Shown here in pieces: positions 16,292-25,200 of a stretch of DNA of 32,803 nt. Within the stretch, counting starts at the first letter, position 1, and each line of letters opens with the position of its first letter. The DNA is from DATKZH01 sp035528065 (GTDB taxonomy: Bacteria > Planctomycetota > Planctomycetia > Pirellulales > Thermoguttaceae): positions 1 to 32,803 of the forward strand of contig DATKZH010000135.1 in assembly GCA_035528065.1 (NCBI GenBank). The letters run 5' to 3'. The translations under genes were made by a program, and so were the position numbers. The notes under the pieces are model-generated. The model had not been told where the DNA came from. It saw nothing but the letters and a program-made list of their open reading frames with translations, and did not search any database.

Positions 16292-17182
16292 ATGATCCCT
16301 CCCCGCGAGCAATGGTGCATTCAGATCGACGTCACCAACGCCTGCCCCCGGCGGTGCTCCAACTGCACGCGGCTTCTGGCCCACGCGCGCGGGCGATGGG
16401 ACGTGTCGCTTGTGGACTTCGCCCGGGCCGTCGAGGCGCTTGCGGATTTTCCGGCCGAGAGCACGCCCGACCGGCGGGGTCGACGCAAGGTGGTGGGCAT
16501 CATCGGCGGCGAGCCGCTCTTGCATCCGCAGTTTGCCGAGTTGTGCGAGATCATGATCGAGGCCGTCCCGGAAATGCGGCACCGCGGACTGTGGACCGGA
16601 CTTCGATATGACAGACACCCCTTCCGCGCCGCCGTGGAACGTCTGATCGGGCCCAAGCCATCGCCGGCCGGCAACCGAGACGCGACCGGCGGGTACCTCA
16701 ATCAAAACCTGCACGACAAGGACTGTTTTCATCAGCCCGTGCTGGTCGCCGTGCAGGACGTGGTCCGAGACGAAGCGGCGATGTGGGAGTTGATCGACCG
16801 TTGCCCGCTTCAGGAAGAGTGGTCGGCCGCGATCACGCCCAAGGGGTTCTTCTTCTGCGAGGTGGCCGGGGCGATGGATTTGGTCTTCGTCGGTCCCGGC
16901 GGTCTGCCGGTCACCCCGGCCTGCTGGCGGCACGACCTGGCCGCCTACCGGGAGCAGATCGAGCGGTGGTGTCCCCGTTGCGGGGTGTGCTTGCCGTTGG
17001 CGGGCCGGTTGGACCGCGAGCGCGTCGACGACGTCAGCCGGAGCAATCTCGAGACCCTGCGTCGGCTCAAAAGCCCCCGGATCCTGGCCGGCGACTACGC
17101 GCTTTTCGACACGGAAGCCTATGACCCGTCGACGCATCGGCCCGGCTGGACCCCGCTCGAATACTTGAGAAAGCGAGCATGA
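16292..17182 (+). CDS. Radical SAM protein with a C-terminal Cys cluster (SPASM-like)
   Basis: A 296-aa protein. The radical SAM cluster motif is CPRRCSNC (Cys18, Cys22, Cys25) and is followed by GGEPLLHP (residues 72-79), the SAM-binding motif. A second group, Cys189 (FFFCEVAG), Cys211 (PACW) and Cys227/Cys230/Cys233 (WCPRCGVC), would hold an auxiliary iron-sulfur cluster as in SPASM or twitch domains. Radical SAM enzymes of this kind modify peptides or small sugars by abstracting a hydrogen atom; the substrate is unknown. It starts one base after the glycosyltransferase stop and ends by overlapping the next gene (ATGA), so translation is coupled in the cassette. Confidence 0.82.
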   Translation: MIPPREQWCIQIDVTNACPRRCSNCTRLLAHARGRWDVSLVDFARAVEALADFPAESTPDRRGRRKVVGIIGGEPLLHPQFAELCEIMIEAVPEMRHRGLWTGLRYDRHPFRAAVERLIGPKPSPAGNRDATGGYLNQNLHDKDCFHQPVLVAVQDVVRDEAAMWELIDRCPLQEEWSAAITPKGFFFCEVAGAMDLVFVGPGGLPVTPACWRHDLAAYREQIERWCPRCGVCLPLAGRLDRERVDDVSRSNLETLRRLKSPRILAGDYALFDTEAYDPSTHRPGWTPLEYLRKRA

Positions 17183-17919
17183 ACGTCAACGGCCTCACGG
17201 TCTGCGTCGAGTTCGACGACCTGTTGCGGCTGACGCTTCCCCGCAACGCCAGGCATTTCGACCATCTGTTGGTCGTCACGTCTCCGGCCGATCGTGGCAC
17301 CTTGGAGGCCGTCGATCAGGTGACCAACGAGCACGGCCTGGACAACGTCGACGTCTACCTGACCAACGCCTTCACCAAGCGGGGCGCCGCGTTCAACAAA
17401 GGCATGTGCCTCGAGCACGGCCTGGACGTCGTGGGCCGATCCGGGTGGCTGCTCGTCTGGGACGTCGACGTCGTGATGCCCGACGTGATGGATCTGTCGC
17501 AGATCGAAGTGGGCAAGCTCCATTGCCCTCGCCGGCGGATGTGTCGCAACATCGCGGAGTATACGGGTCAGTGCAATTGGACTCGGTGGCCGATTCTCAA
17601 AGAGACTGAGCTTGCGGGCTACTATCAGCTCTTTCACGCCGCGGATCCCGTACTCAAGGCTCGGCCGTGGTACTCCATCGACTGGCGACACGCCGGCGGC
17701 TGCGACAGCGATTTCCAGGCCCGCTGGCCGGCAGAACGCAAGGTCCGCCTCCCGTTTGAGGTGTTGCATCTTGGGGAATCCTACGTCAATTGGCACGGTC
17801 GCGTTCAGGCCAGGGCGGACGGCACGCTCCCGCCCGAGGCCGACCGGCGACGAAGGGCCCAAAGGCAGATGTACGCCCAGCGGCGCAAGTGGGGCTTCCG
17901 AAAGGAGAAACTGGGGTGA
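17179..17919 (+). CDS. GT-A-like glycosyltransferase (galactosyltransferase-type)
   Basis: A 246-aa protein. It starts MNVNGLTVCVEFDDLL and contains FTKRGAAFNKGMCLEHGL (residues 65-82), a donor-side motif seen in phage and bacterial GT-A proteins; WDVDVVMP (DXD at Asp95-Val96-Asp97); and WRHAGGCDSDF (residues 169-179), comparable to the GGEDxDF-type acceptor motif of Glyco_transf_7C enzymes, followed by HLGE and NWHGR. It lacks a signal peptide. It overlaps the radical SAM gene by four bases. The tail is Arg-rich (RRRRAQRQ). It likely works on the product of the other three genes; the acceptor is unknown. Confidence 0.7.
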   Translation: MNVNGLTVCVEFDDLLRLTLPRNARHFDHLLVVTSPADRGTLEAVDQVTNEHGLDNVDVYLTNAFTKRGAAFNKGMCLEHGLDVVGRSGWLLVWDVDVVMPDVMDLSQIEVGKLHCPRRRMCRNIAEYTGQCNWTRWPILKETELAGYYQLFHAADPVLKARPWYSIDWRHAGGCDSDFQARWPAERKVRLPFEVLHLGESYVNWHGRVQARADGTLPPEADRRRRAQRQMYAQRRKWGFRKEKLG

Positions 17920-17967
17920 TCCTGGTCTTGTCCTTCCGGCGACCAGCCGGCCCGGTGGCGGCGATCC

Positions 17968-18077
17968 GGCACAGATGATCAGGCAGAGAACGACAACCCC
18001 ACCGTGGGGAGCGGCTCGATTGTCAATGAGACGCAGTTCAACTACAATGCTTTCGGTCAGCTCATCACCCATCACCA
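17968..18077 (+). pseudogene. RHS/YD-repeat protein fragment
   Basis: One frame reads GTDDQAENDNPTVGSG, then IVNETQFNYNAFGQLITHHQ, the repeat pattern of planctomycete RHS proteins (strand plus YNAFGQL). It has no start codon or flanking repeats and stops matching at about 18077, where the HzsA-like fragment begins in another frame. It is therefore a short relic, not a working gene. Confidence 0.6.
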
Positions 18078-18082
18078 GCCGC

Positions 18083-18545
18083 GGAGGCCGGCTGGTTCGC
18101 CTGGTGGAACGGATGCCCGCAGTGGGCCGGCACAGCACGCACACCAACCTCTGGCCGGTCTGGAAGAACCACCACGGTCTCTTTGCCCGCGTGCTGGGGA
18201 CGGTGCCGCTTGCCCCCGACGGATCGTTCTGCGTCGAGGTGCCGTCCGACTGCTGCACTTCCAGGTGCTCGACAGCGACCGGCGGGTGGTGGGTAACCAG
18301 CTCACGTGGATCTATCCCCGGGCCAGCGAGACGAAGTCTTGCGTCGGCTGCCACGAGAACCCGCACACGACTCCACGCAACCACCGCCCGGCGGCCGCGC
18401 ACTATGCGCCCGTCCGCTTTCTGCCCAACGGGGATGAGCTCACCTACCGCGCGAAGGCCTGGATGAAGGGCTACCTGCCGCCGGAGGTCGAAGAGCGGAT
18501 GCGGACGGTCCGGGCCGTGAACCTGCTCGCCAGATGGACGGGGCG
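18083..18545 (+). pseudogene. Frameshifted HzsA-like cytochrome fragment
   Basis: The first part (18083 to about 18250) reads GRLVRLVERMPAVGRHST, then LWPVWKNHHGLFARVLGTVP and LAPDGSFCVEVPSD. The continuation sits in a different frame from about 18250: LLHFQVLDSDRRVVGNQLTW, then ETKSCVGCHENPHTTPRNH and a haem site CVGCH at 18340-18354, then LPPEVEERMRTVRAVNLLAR. The equivalent stretch is continuous in the intact gene at 9852, so a small deletion near 18250 has broken the frame. Only the C-terminal third is present and the N-terminal propeller is missing. It is a different subfamily, not a direct copy, because the haem-flanking residues differ. Confidence 0.7.
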
Positions 18546-18882
18546 GCTCGACCGAACTCCGGCCCCCTATCGCCCGGCGGCGAGTGAAAGGGACGCGGGG
18601 AGCGGGCTGGAATTCGCCCCAAAGACCCGCCCCGGAGAAGATGCGGGGATTCTGACACACGCAGCGCCGACCACCTTCCCCCCACCTGGAGCGGCGCGGC
18701 CGTCCCCGCCTCAGTCCGGTTGTGGCGTGGTTTTGCGACGCATCCCGCAAAATGGTCGTGATGATGGGATCCGGCAATGATTCAAGTCCGAGGCCAGCAG
18801 CTCGGGGAGCTGCCATGATAAGAGGATGCCGGCTGCCTGGCCGTCCGGCAAGGCGGCGATGTCCCTCCGAGGACGCAGTGTC

Positions 18883-19905
18883 TCACCGTGCGATATCGAG
18901 AGCTCGCTCCGACGGGTTGCCCTGGACGTAGGACTCGTGGGTAGGATGCCCTGAATCCGTGTAATCGACCTCGTGTCGGGGACGGCCGTGAATGTTCGTC
19001 TCGGGGGTCAGCAGCTTCTCGGGCAGGCTGTGCACGCGAAGCCGGATTCGGTCGGGAAACACGTCGTAGCTCGCGAAATCGCACGGATAGCTCGCCGTCC
19101 CCGATAGGGAGACGTGATGCACCCCGTTGCGAGCGACGACGCCCGTCAAGTGCAGATGGCCTGAGAGAACGGCGACGATCGACTCCGCGTGCTGGTCGAC
19201 CAGGCTCAGCAGTTGTTCGTCCTTCGCCGCGTAGCTGATGAAGCCGAAACTCTTGCGAAGAACCGGCTCGTCCCGCAGCGGCACCAGCGGGATATGGCAG
19301 CAGACGATTTTCGGCAGATCGGCCGAGGCGTCGAGTATGCTGCGGAACCACCCATTGCGACGCCGACCGACGGCGCCGGAATTCGAGCTGGGGGCTCCGG
19401 AATTGTTGAGCATGACGAACAGCAGGCCCTTGTGCTTCAGCGTGTAGTTCGTGCGATCATCACCAAAGGCCTCCCGGAACGCTGCTTCATGCCTTGGGTC
19501 CCCCTCTTGCTGCACGTTTTCGTGATTGCCCACGACGGGGTGAAACGGGACTTTCAAGTCGGCCAGGAGCCTCTCTTGCAGTCGGATATCCGGTGCCAGG
19601 CTCGGGAGAGCGCCGCCATGAATCATGTCGCCGATCCCGATCACAAAGTCGGGACGAGGTAGCCGCTTCGCGTCGTTGACCCAGTCGACAAGATACCTCA
19701 TCTTCTCGTTTGCCAGCCGGTAGCCCGGCGGCCGGGTCTCATCGATGTGAACGTCGTTCCATTGCACGAACCGAAACCGCGGGTTCTCGCCGGGCTCACC
19801 GGCCCGACTCGCCGGTAAGCAGTTCTGCCCAACTGCCCCCAAGGCCATGCCGACCCCGGCAGCCTGAACAAAACCGCGGCGCGTAATTCGTCCGTCGGAC
19901 ATCAT
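18883..19905 (-). CDS. Tat-exported calcineurin-like metallophosphoesterase
   Basis: A 340-aa protein. The N-terminus has a twin-arginine pattern (RITRRGFVQAAGVGMALG), so export in folded form is likely. The metallophosphatase motifs are complete: Asp51 and His53 (WNDVHID), Asp93 (GIGDMIHGG), Asn127-His128 (VVGNHEN), His204 (CCHIPLV) and His250/His252 (LSGHLH). These bind two metal ions and hydrolyse phosphoesters; the substrate is unknown. Of the two neighbouring ATG codons (19905, 19902) I chose the first, with a GAGAG upstream. The TTG at 19920 is unlikely. It is a single gene next to the transposase relic. Confidence 0.85.
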   Translation of the reverse strand: MMSDGRITRRGFVQAAGVGMALGAVGQNCLPASRAGEPGENPRFRFVQWNDVHIDETRPPGYRLANEKMRYLVDWVNDAKRLPRPDFVIGIGDMIHGGALPSLAPDIRLQERLLADLKVPFHPVVGNHENVQQEGDPRHEAAFREAFGDDRTNYTLKHKGLLFVMLNNSGAPSSNSGAVGRRRNGWFRSILDASADLPKIVCCHIPLVPLRDEPVLRKSFGFISYAAKDEQLLSLVDQHAESIVAVLSGHLHLTGVVARNGVHHVSLSGTASYPCDFASYDVFPDRIRLRVHSLPEKLLTPETNIHGRPRHEVDYTDSGHPTHESYVQGNPSERALDIAR

Positions 19906-20067
19906 TCGTGTCTCTCGCAAGGTGTCGGTTGGAACGAAGCTCTCCGGGCGACCGTATTCTAAACACGATGGTCCCCGGAAGCCATACGTGCAGGTCAGTC
20001 CGTTGTTCCATCAGACGGTACGGTTTCGATGAACGGTACGGTGGCGGTTCCCGCGGAGGTGGGCGTC

Positions 20068-20390
20068 TCACCAGCCAAAAACCTCCCTGGTGTCCTGTTT
20101 GCGTTGCACGCAGGGGTACGCCAGCCATTCGCGGAGTGACCACGCGTGATCGCTCAACCCGGCGGCCATCACGGGGTTCGCGGTTGCCAGTGGCCGTCGG
20201 GGCCTTTAACGCGCAGAGTCCGCACGGGCCAGCAGAAGTTGTCGCTGTACATGGTGAAGTACGTGACGGCTTGATGTACTTGCGAGTGTTTCGAAAAACA
20301 GTAGCCCTTTCGCGCCTTCCGCGCGTTGCGGTTCCGGTCGGTCCCGTTATGCCGCTTTACGAAGGCCGTGTTGATCGCTTGGCTCACCGC
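20068..20390 (-). pseudogene. IS transposase C-terminal relic
   Basis: On the minus strand one frame reads AINTAFVKRHNGTDRNRNAR, KARKGYCFSKHSQVHQAVTY, SDNFCWPVRTLRVKGPDGHW and RTP, then a frame change near 20168 leads into MAAGLSDHAWSLREWLAYP and a stop at 20068-20070. The ER.N.T.R.R..RK...FSK...H arrangement is like the DDE-type transposase tail of IS1-like elements. The start, the catalytic core and the ends are absent, so the element is dead. Confidence 0.65.
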
Positions 20391-20540
20391 GCAAGCCAGG
20401 AAACGACTTGGCTCCTCGCTTGCGCTTCGGGTTAGTGTCACCCCGGAATGGGAGCGGTGTAAAAGGACACCAGGAACTGACGAAATACGAACTGTCCCTA
20501 GTCCGTTCACATTCACGCCGCGCTCGCCACTTCCTGTGGG

Positions 20541-20599
20541 GGGGATGTACAGACGTGTCCTGCACGGCTCGCCCCCGATTGACACGTCTGTACAACCCC
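20541..20599. repeat. Hairpin repeat with ACACGTCTGTACA arms
   Basis: TGTACAGACGTGTC (20546-20559) and GACACGTCTGTACA (20581-20594) form a perfect 14-bp stem with a 21-base loop. The stem extends to 19 bp with one mismatch (20541-20559 against 20581-20599). The stretch resembles dispersed planctomycete repeats. Confidence 0.6.
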
Positions 20600-20905
20600 G
20601 GATGGGGCCGCAGGTGCACGCCCCCCCCCGCAAAGGGGTGTGCCGTTTTGCGGCCTTGCCGGTTTCGGTCGAAGCGGAGATCGATCCGAGTCACCATTTG
20701 GCGAACCAACTCCCGCATTCGGAGGGGTGCTGCGCGATCTTGCACCTTGGGGCGAGGCCCAATCGGGACACGTCCTTGAGATCCGCGGCCGTGAACCGCA
20801 GAATGTGTTTGTCCCGTCGTGTCGCGCACGCTTCCGCGTGAGAACGCACTCACAGGACGCTTCGCGTCCAAGAAACCAACGCCGCTTCTTTCAGGAGTGC
20901 TTCCC

Positions 20906-22255
20906 GTGATCAATCGCCGCACATCGACCTTCGCGCTGTGTCTGCTAACCGCCTGGGCGCTTCCGGGGCGTGCCGACGAGCCGGGCCGCCCGGCCGACTA
21001 CGTGGTCCCGGTCGACTGGACCAGATTCAAGCCACCGGCACGCGAAGACCAAGACCTCCGCCGCTCGACCGAGCTGCTCCTCAATGCCGCCCGGTACAAC
21101 CTCGCATGGGCGCCGCAGGCTGCCGACCGAATCGAGCGAGACGGGCGGCAGCTCAAGGGCGTCGAGCCCCACAACGTCATCCGCCCGGCCTGCGAGGCGG
21201 CCTACGCCCTGGCGGTCGTGCTCCGTACCGGCATCTTCGACGAACAGGCGGTCGGCCTCTCGCTTCCGGAAGCACGCGATCGCACGCTCCGCCTCATCCG
21301 CGCGACCGCCGCCGCGCACGATCGGGCAAGCTGGAAATACCCCTGGCAATCCTCGTTCTGGGCCGCCCTGCTGGGTAACGCCGCTTGGTTTCTCTGGGAC
21401 GACCTCGACGCCGATACCCGACGGCAAGTCGCCGAGATCGTCGAGTTCGAGGCCAACCGTTTCATCGCTCCCGGCTACCGCGTGCCCTATTGGAACGGGC
21501 GCGGCGGCGACACCAAGGCCGAGGAGAACGCCTGGGATTCGATGATCCTCCACGTCGCCTGTGCGATGATGCCCGGCCATCCGAACGTGCCCCAATGGAA
21601 GCAGGTCGGCAGCAAGCTGATGGTTTCTGCCTACGCCATGAAAGCCGACATGGAGGACGAAACGGTCCTCGACGGCAAGCCCGTCCTAAAATGGCTCGAC
21701 GGCTACAACGTGCGCGACGACGGCGTGGTCGTCAACCACGGCTTCTTCCATCCTGATTACATGACGTGCGTCAAGTTGAAGCTGCGGGCCGTGCTCACGC
21801 AGTCGCTCGTCGGCGGGCCCGTGCCCCAGACGGCCGAGTTCGGCGCGGAGCGGGTGTACCGGATCTTCGTCGATCGCCGCTGGCCGTCGCCCCCGCACGA
21901 GCCCCCGGGCGGCACGATCTACGTCCCCGGCCGCGCCGAGGTCTATTACCCCAAGGGCACCGACTGGTTCGCCGGCCGCGTGGTCATCTACTACCTGCTC
22001 GACGTCTACGCCGACGTGCTCGGCTGGGACGCCGGCAGCGAGCACGCCCCGGCCTACTGGCTCCGCCTGCGAGCCGACCGGATTCTCCAGCGCCAGACCG
22101 AGCACGCGGACCGCTGCGTCTACGGCCCCGGCGAGTTCACCCGCCACGTCCCCCGCGAGCAAGACGCCGCCTGGGGCCTCGCCGACGCCTTCCTGCTCCA
22201 ATGGCTCCGCGCCCGGGGCGCCCTGAGCGGCAAGGGAAATTGGCTCGCCGAGTAG
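20906..22255 (+). CDS. Exported alpha/alpha-toroid-like protein (possible polysaccharide lyase)
   Basis: A 449-aa protein with a Sec signal peptide (RRTSTFALCLLTAWALPGRADE). The mature part is mainly helical: repeated segments such as KYPWQSSFWAALLGNAAWFLW, DTRRQVAEIVEFEANRF, GDTKAEENAWDSMILHVAC, and DGVVVNHGFFHPDYMTCVK. This pattern resembles the alpha/alpha-barrel of polysaccharide lyases and related hydrolases, where Asn, His and Tyr act on uronic-acid sugars; the HG.F..DY motif could be the active-site region. The assignment is tentative. The GTG at 20906 is preferred, with CAGGAG upstream; the open frame to 20819 crosses a dispersed repeat. It converges with the 1037-aa gene on the other strand. 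Confidence 0.5.
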   Translation: MINRRTSTFALCLLTAWALPGRADEPGRPADYVVPVDWTRFKPPAREDQDLRRSTELLLNAARYNLAWAPQAADRIERDGRQLKGVEPHNVIRPACEAAYALAVVLRTGIFDEQAVGLSLPEARDRTLRLIRATAAAHDRASWKYPWQSSFWAALLGNAAWFLWDDLDADTRRQVAEIVEFEANRFIAPGYRVPYWNGRGGDTKAEENAWDSMILHVACAMMPGHPNVPQWKQVGSKLMVSAYAMKADMEDETVLDGKPVLKWLDGYNVRDDGVVVNHGFFHPDYMTCVKLKLRAVLTQSLVGGPVPQTAEFGAERVYRIFVDRRWPSPPHEPPGGTIYVPGRAEVYYPKGTDWFAGRVVIYYLLDVYADVLGWDAGSEHAPAYWLRLRADRILQRQTEHADRCVYGPGEFTRHVPREQDAAWGLADAFLLQWLRARGALSGKGNWLAE

Positions 22256-22276
22256 CCCATCAACTTTCTTTCTCGG

Positions 22277-25200
22277 CTACTTCATCCGCACCACGTCCTC
22301 CCGAGCCACTTCGAACTGCTTCCCAAACAGCTCGATCCGCCGGTCGCCGAAGCCGTGGTAGATTCGCACCTTGGCCGACTCGGCGATCGGGTTGCCGTCG
22401 AGGCTCCGGGCGGTGAAGAGCGCGGGCGACTGGTAGTCGATCCCGCCGTAACGCGTCGCGCAGAAGGCGAGGAACGTGGGGCTTTGGACGATGAACCCAT
22501 AGGCGGGCACGGCGTCATCGCCGATTGGGGCGGGCTTCTCGTACGCGACGGTGATCGTCACGTCGCCGAATCGCGTCCGCTGCACCAGGCGGTCGTCGCT
22601 GAGGAACTCGTGGCTACTGAGGGGCGTCTCGGCCGTGATCTGGTTGAGCGGGCTGAGCACCTCCCAGGTGTTCTTGATCACCCGGTCGGTCGCCGAGAGA
22701 TCCTCCGCCCAGCCGTCGTCGCCTCGCGACCAGAGCTCGGTCCTCTGTGTCGCCTCGCCGGGCTCGAGCTCGATGCCCTGGGGGCCGACGACGAGCGTCC
22801 CCACGTGGTAGCGGAGGCCCCGGTGGCCGACGTTGGAGAGCTGGATCCGCTCGCCGCCCAGGAGCATGCCGAGCCCGATCTCCGCCCTGCCGTCGTACTG
22901 CTCGGGCACCTCGACGGTGTGCGGCCCGTCCTCGACCACCACGCCCGGCTTCCAGCGGGAAGAGGGCACGGTCGGCGCGTGGTCGTTCTGATAGGCGATG
23001 CCGTCCGACCTCTCCGCGGCCTTATGGGCAAAATGCACGAACACCGAGTAGTCGTGTTCCACCGGCTCCTTGGCGGTCCAGCGGTAGGTGATCTCGATCT
23101 TGCGGTCGCCGAGGTCCTTGACGATCGGCGCCAGCGGCACGATCGGGGCCCTCGGCGTGCCGGGTACGGTCCAATAGAGGTGGCTGCCGAACGACGGCAG
23201 GGGCATCTCGGCGAACAGGACGTGGTCGGCCACCTTGCGCGCGTTTCCCGGACCGATGCGGTTCCCCTGGTGCGTCATGATCTGCACGCAGTCGCTATAG
23301 ACGAGCGGGAAGAGGGGGATCACGCTCCCGGGCGGCGAGTCGGTCTGGTGGCCGAAGATGCCCTCCAGGTAGTCGGCGCAGGGCACGGACCACTCCCGCC
23401 CCTCCTCGCTCCCGAACAGCCCGAAGTGCTGCTTCGCCAGAAGGCACAGCCGGCTCTTCCAGTGGAGATCGTCGAGCCGGGTCATCGGGTGGGCGGGGTC
23501 TTCGCAGGTCACGAGCGGCCAGGCGAAGACGGTGTCGATGAAGTAGATCGTGGGCGAGAACAGCTCGGCGATCTTCGGCAGGTTGGTCTCCTTGCGTGCG
23601 GCCAGCTCGACCTGCTCGATCGCGCAGACCTGCCACGCCTGCCCGCCGTTCCAGTTGCCGCCCTTCCTGGCCACGCCGCGGGCGTCCTTGTTGAGCCACT
23701 TCTGGTCCCACGACGCGGCGTCCTCGTACATATCCTGATAGTTGTCGTGCATGCCGAACAGGTAGCCGCAGGCCTTGATCCGCGCCGCCGCGTCGGCCAG
23801 ACCCTCGTTTCCGCCGCACTCGGGCGCGGCGGGCAGGACGTCGGGATGGCGCACGTCGTAGCCCCCGTTGATCCACCCGGCGAGCACCACCGAGGCGCGA
23901 TCGATGCCCAGGTCGTTCCGCCAGTGTTCGGCGCAGGCGGCCGCCTCGTCGAAGGTGAAGCTCAGGTGCGAGCGCTCCTTCCCATCGCTGAACCGCGAGC
24001 TGGGCATCACCCGGGAAAACACGAACGGCTTGAAGTTCACCGCCCCGAAAAGGCGGTCCACCGTGGGAAAGCGCTTCCGCTTGTCGGCCCAGGTCCGGAG
24101 CCAGCCCTTGGCCTTGGCCAACGGGCGATAGGCCTGGGCGATTTGCACGTAGCTTCCTTTGCCCAACGGGTGAAGGGAGCACATGCCCTTGGGGGCGTCG
24201 ATCTGGAGGGAGACGTCGCGGGCCCGCCGGCCCGGCACAAGCGGCAAGTCGGGCCAGCTCGTGTCGACCGTCAGTCGCGTGTCGATGTCCTCCCAGTTGA
24301 CCAGAAGCGCCGAGCCGGCCTTCACGGCCCCGCACATGGCCATCGACAGACTGTCGTAGGTCCTCCACTGGGCACCGCCGGGGAGCCCTTCGCCCGCGGG
24401 CAGCTCGATCCCCAGCCGATGCGGCACGTACACGCACCCGCCGTCCTCCGCGGTCACGGCCAGCGCGTGGTCCAATAGCCTTACGCTCGCCACCTGCCAG
24501 GGACCGGCGGACTGGGAATCATACGCCAGCCTCAGCCCGGGCGGATCGGCGACCGGCTCGACGGTGAAGGCGATCGTGACGCCCGTCGGCCGGCCGTCGA
24601 CCACCGGGCGCGTGACCAGGCGCAGGCTCCCCGGCGCGGCGACCACTTCGTCGAAGCGGTCGATTCGCCACACGGCCGAGCGATCGTCGGCGCGCAGCAG
24701 CAGCTCGCCGAACCGCGGCCTCGTCGGATCGGAGGTCCAGGCGACGCCGGTCGCCCGGTCCGTGAGCGCCCAGGCGCCGGCGGTGCGATCCACGTCGAAT
24801 CGCCAGTCGGGCGTCTGGAGGGTGGCCCGATCGTCCGGCGGAATGCGTTCAACGAGCGCACGCCGCCGTCGATCCAGCTCCTCCGGGCTGAGCGGCTTGG
24901 GCGCGACGCTCTCCGCGGACGGGGCCTCGCGCGTAACGCGGATCTTCCCGCCCGCGTAGCTCTCCAGCAAGCGCTCTCCGGTCCCGCCGTAGTCGTAAAC
25001 GCCCACGTGGACGAAGTACTCCTGCTCGGGCTGGTCGGCCGGGGCGACGAGCCGTCTCGGTCCGTCGACGACCAGCTCGCCGGGCTGCCAGCACGACGTC
25101 GGCTCGGAAGGCTCATGGTCGGCGTGGATCACGATGTCGCTGCAGTCATTGCGCGGGGCCTCGAAGTGCAGGAACACCCGGTAGTCCGACCGGGCCGGTC

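Larger units (their letters stand above)
17920..18882. other. Decayed region with gene fragments
   Basis: About 960 bases after the cassette. It holds an RHS fragment (17968-18077) joined directly to a frameshifted HzsA-like fragment (18083-18545), both listed separately. From about 18546 to 18882 I see no gene; there is a perfect 7-bp stem GCAGCTC/GAGCTGC with a GGG loop (18797-18813) without a T-run. Confidence 0.55.
19906..20905. other. Repeat-rich stretch with an IS relic
   Basis: About 1 kb without an intact gene. From left to right it contains an untranslated leader of the phosphoesterase gene, a broken transposase C-terminus on the minus strand (20068-20390), a short dispersed repeat at about 20400-20438 that reads LTRSASEE on the minus strand, a hairpin at 20541-20599, and at 20836-20870 a segment GAGAACGCACTCACAGGACG similar to the repeat near 26500. 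A CAGGAG ribosome binding site ends it. Confidence 0.6.

Noticed and set aside
17119..18816. 565-aa minus-strand open frame across the cassette end and the relic region
   Set aside because: Covers the glycosyltransferase on the other strand and the frameshifted relics; no motif found.
22355..24478. 707-aa plus-strand open frame opposite the 1037-aa protein
   Set aside because: Low-complexity Arg, Gly, His-rich shadow; the minus-strand protein has a signal peptide and domain structure.
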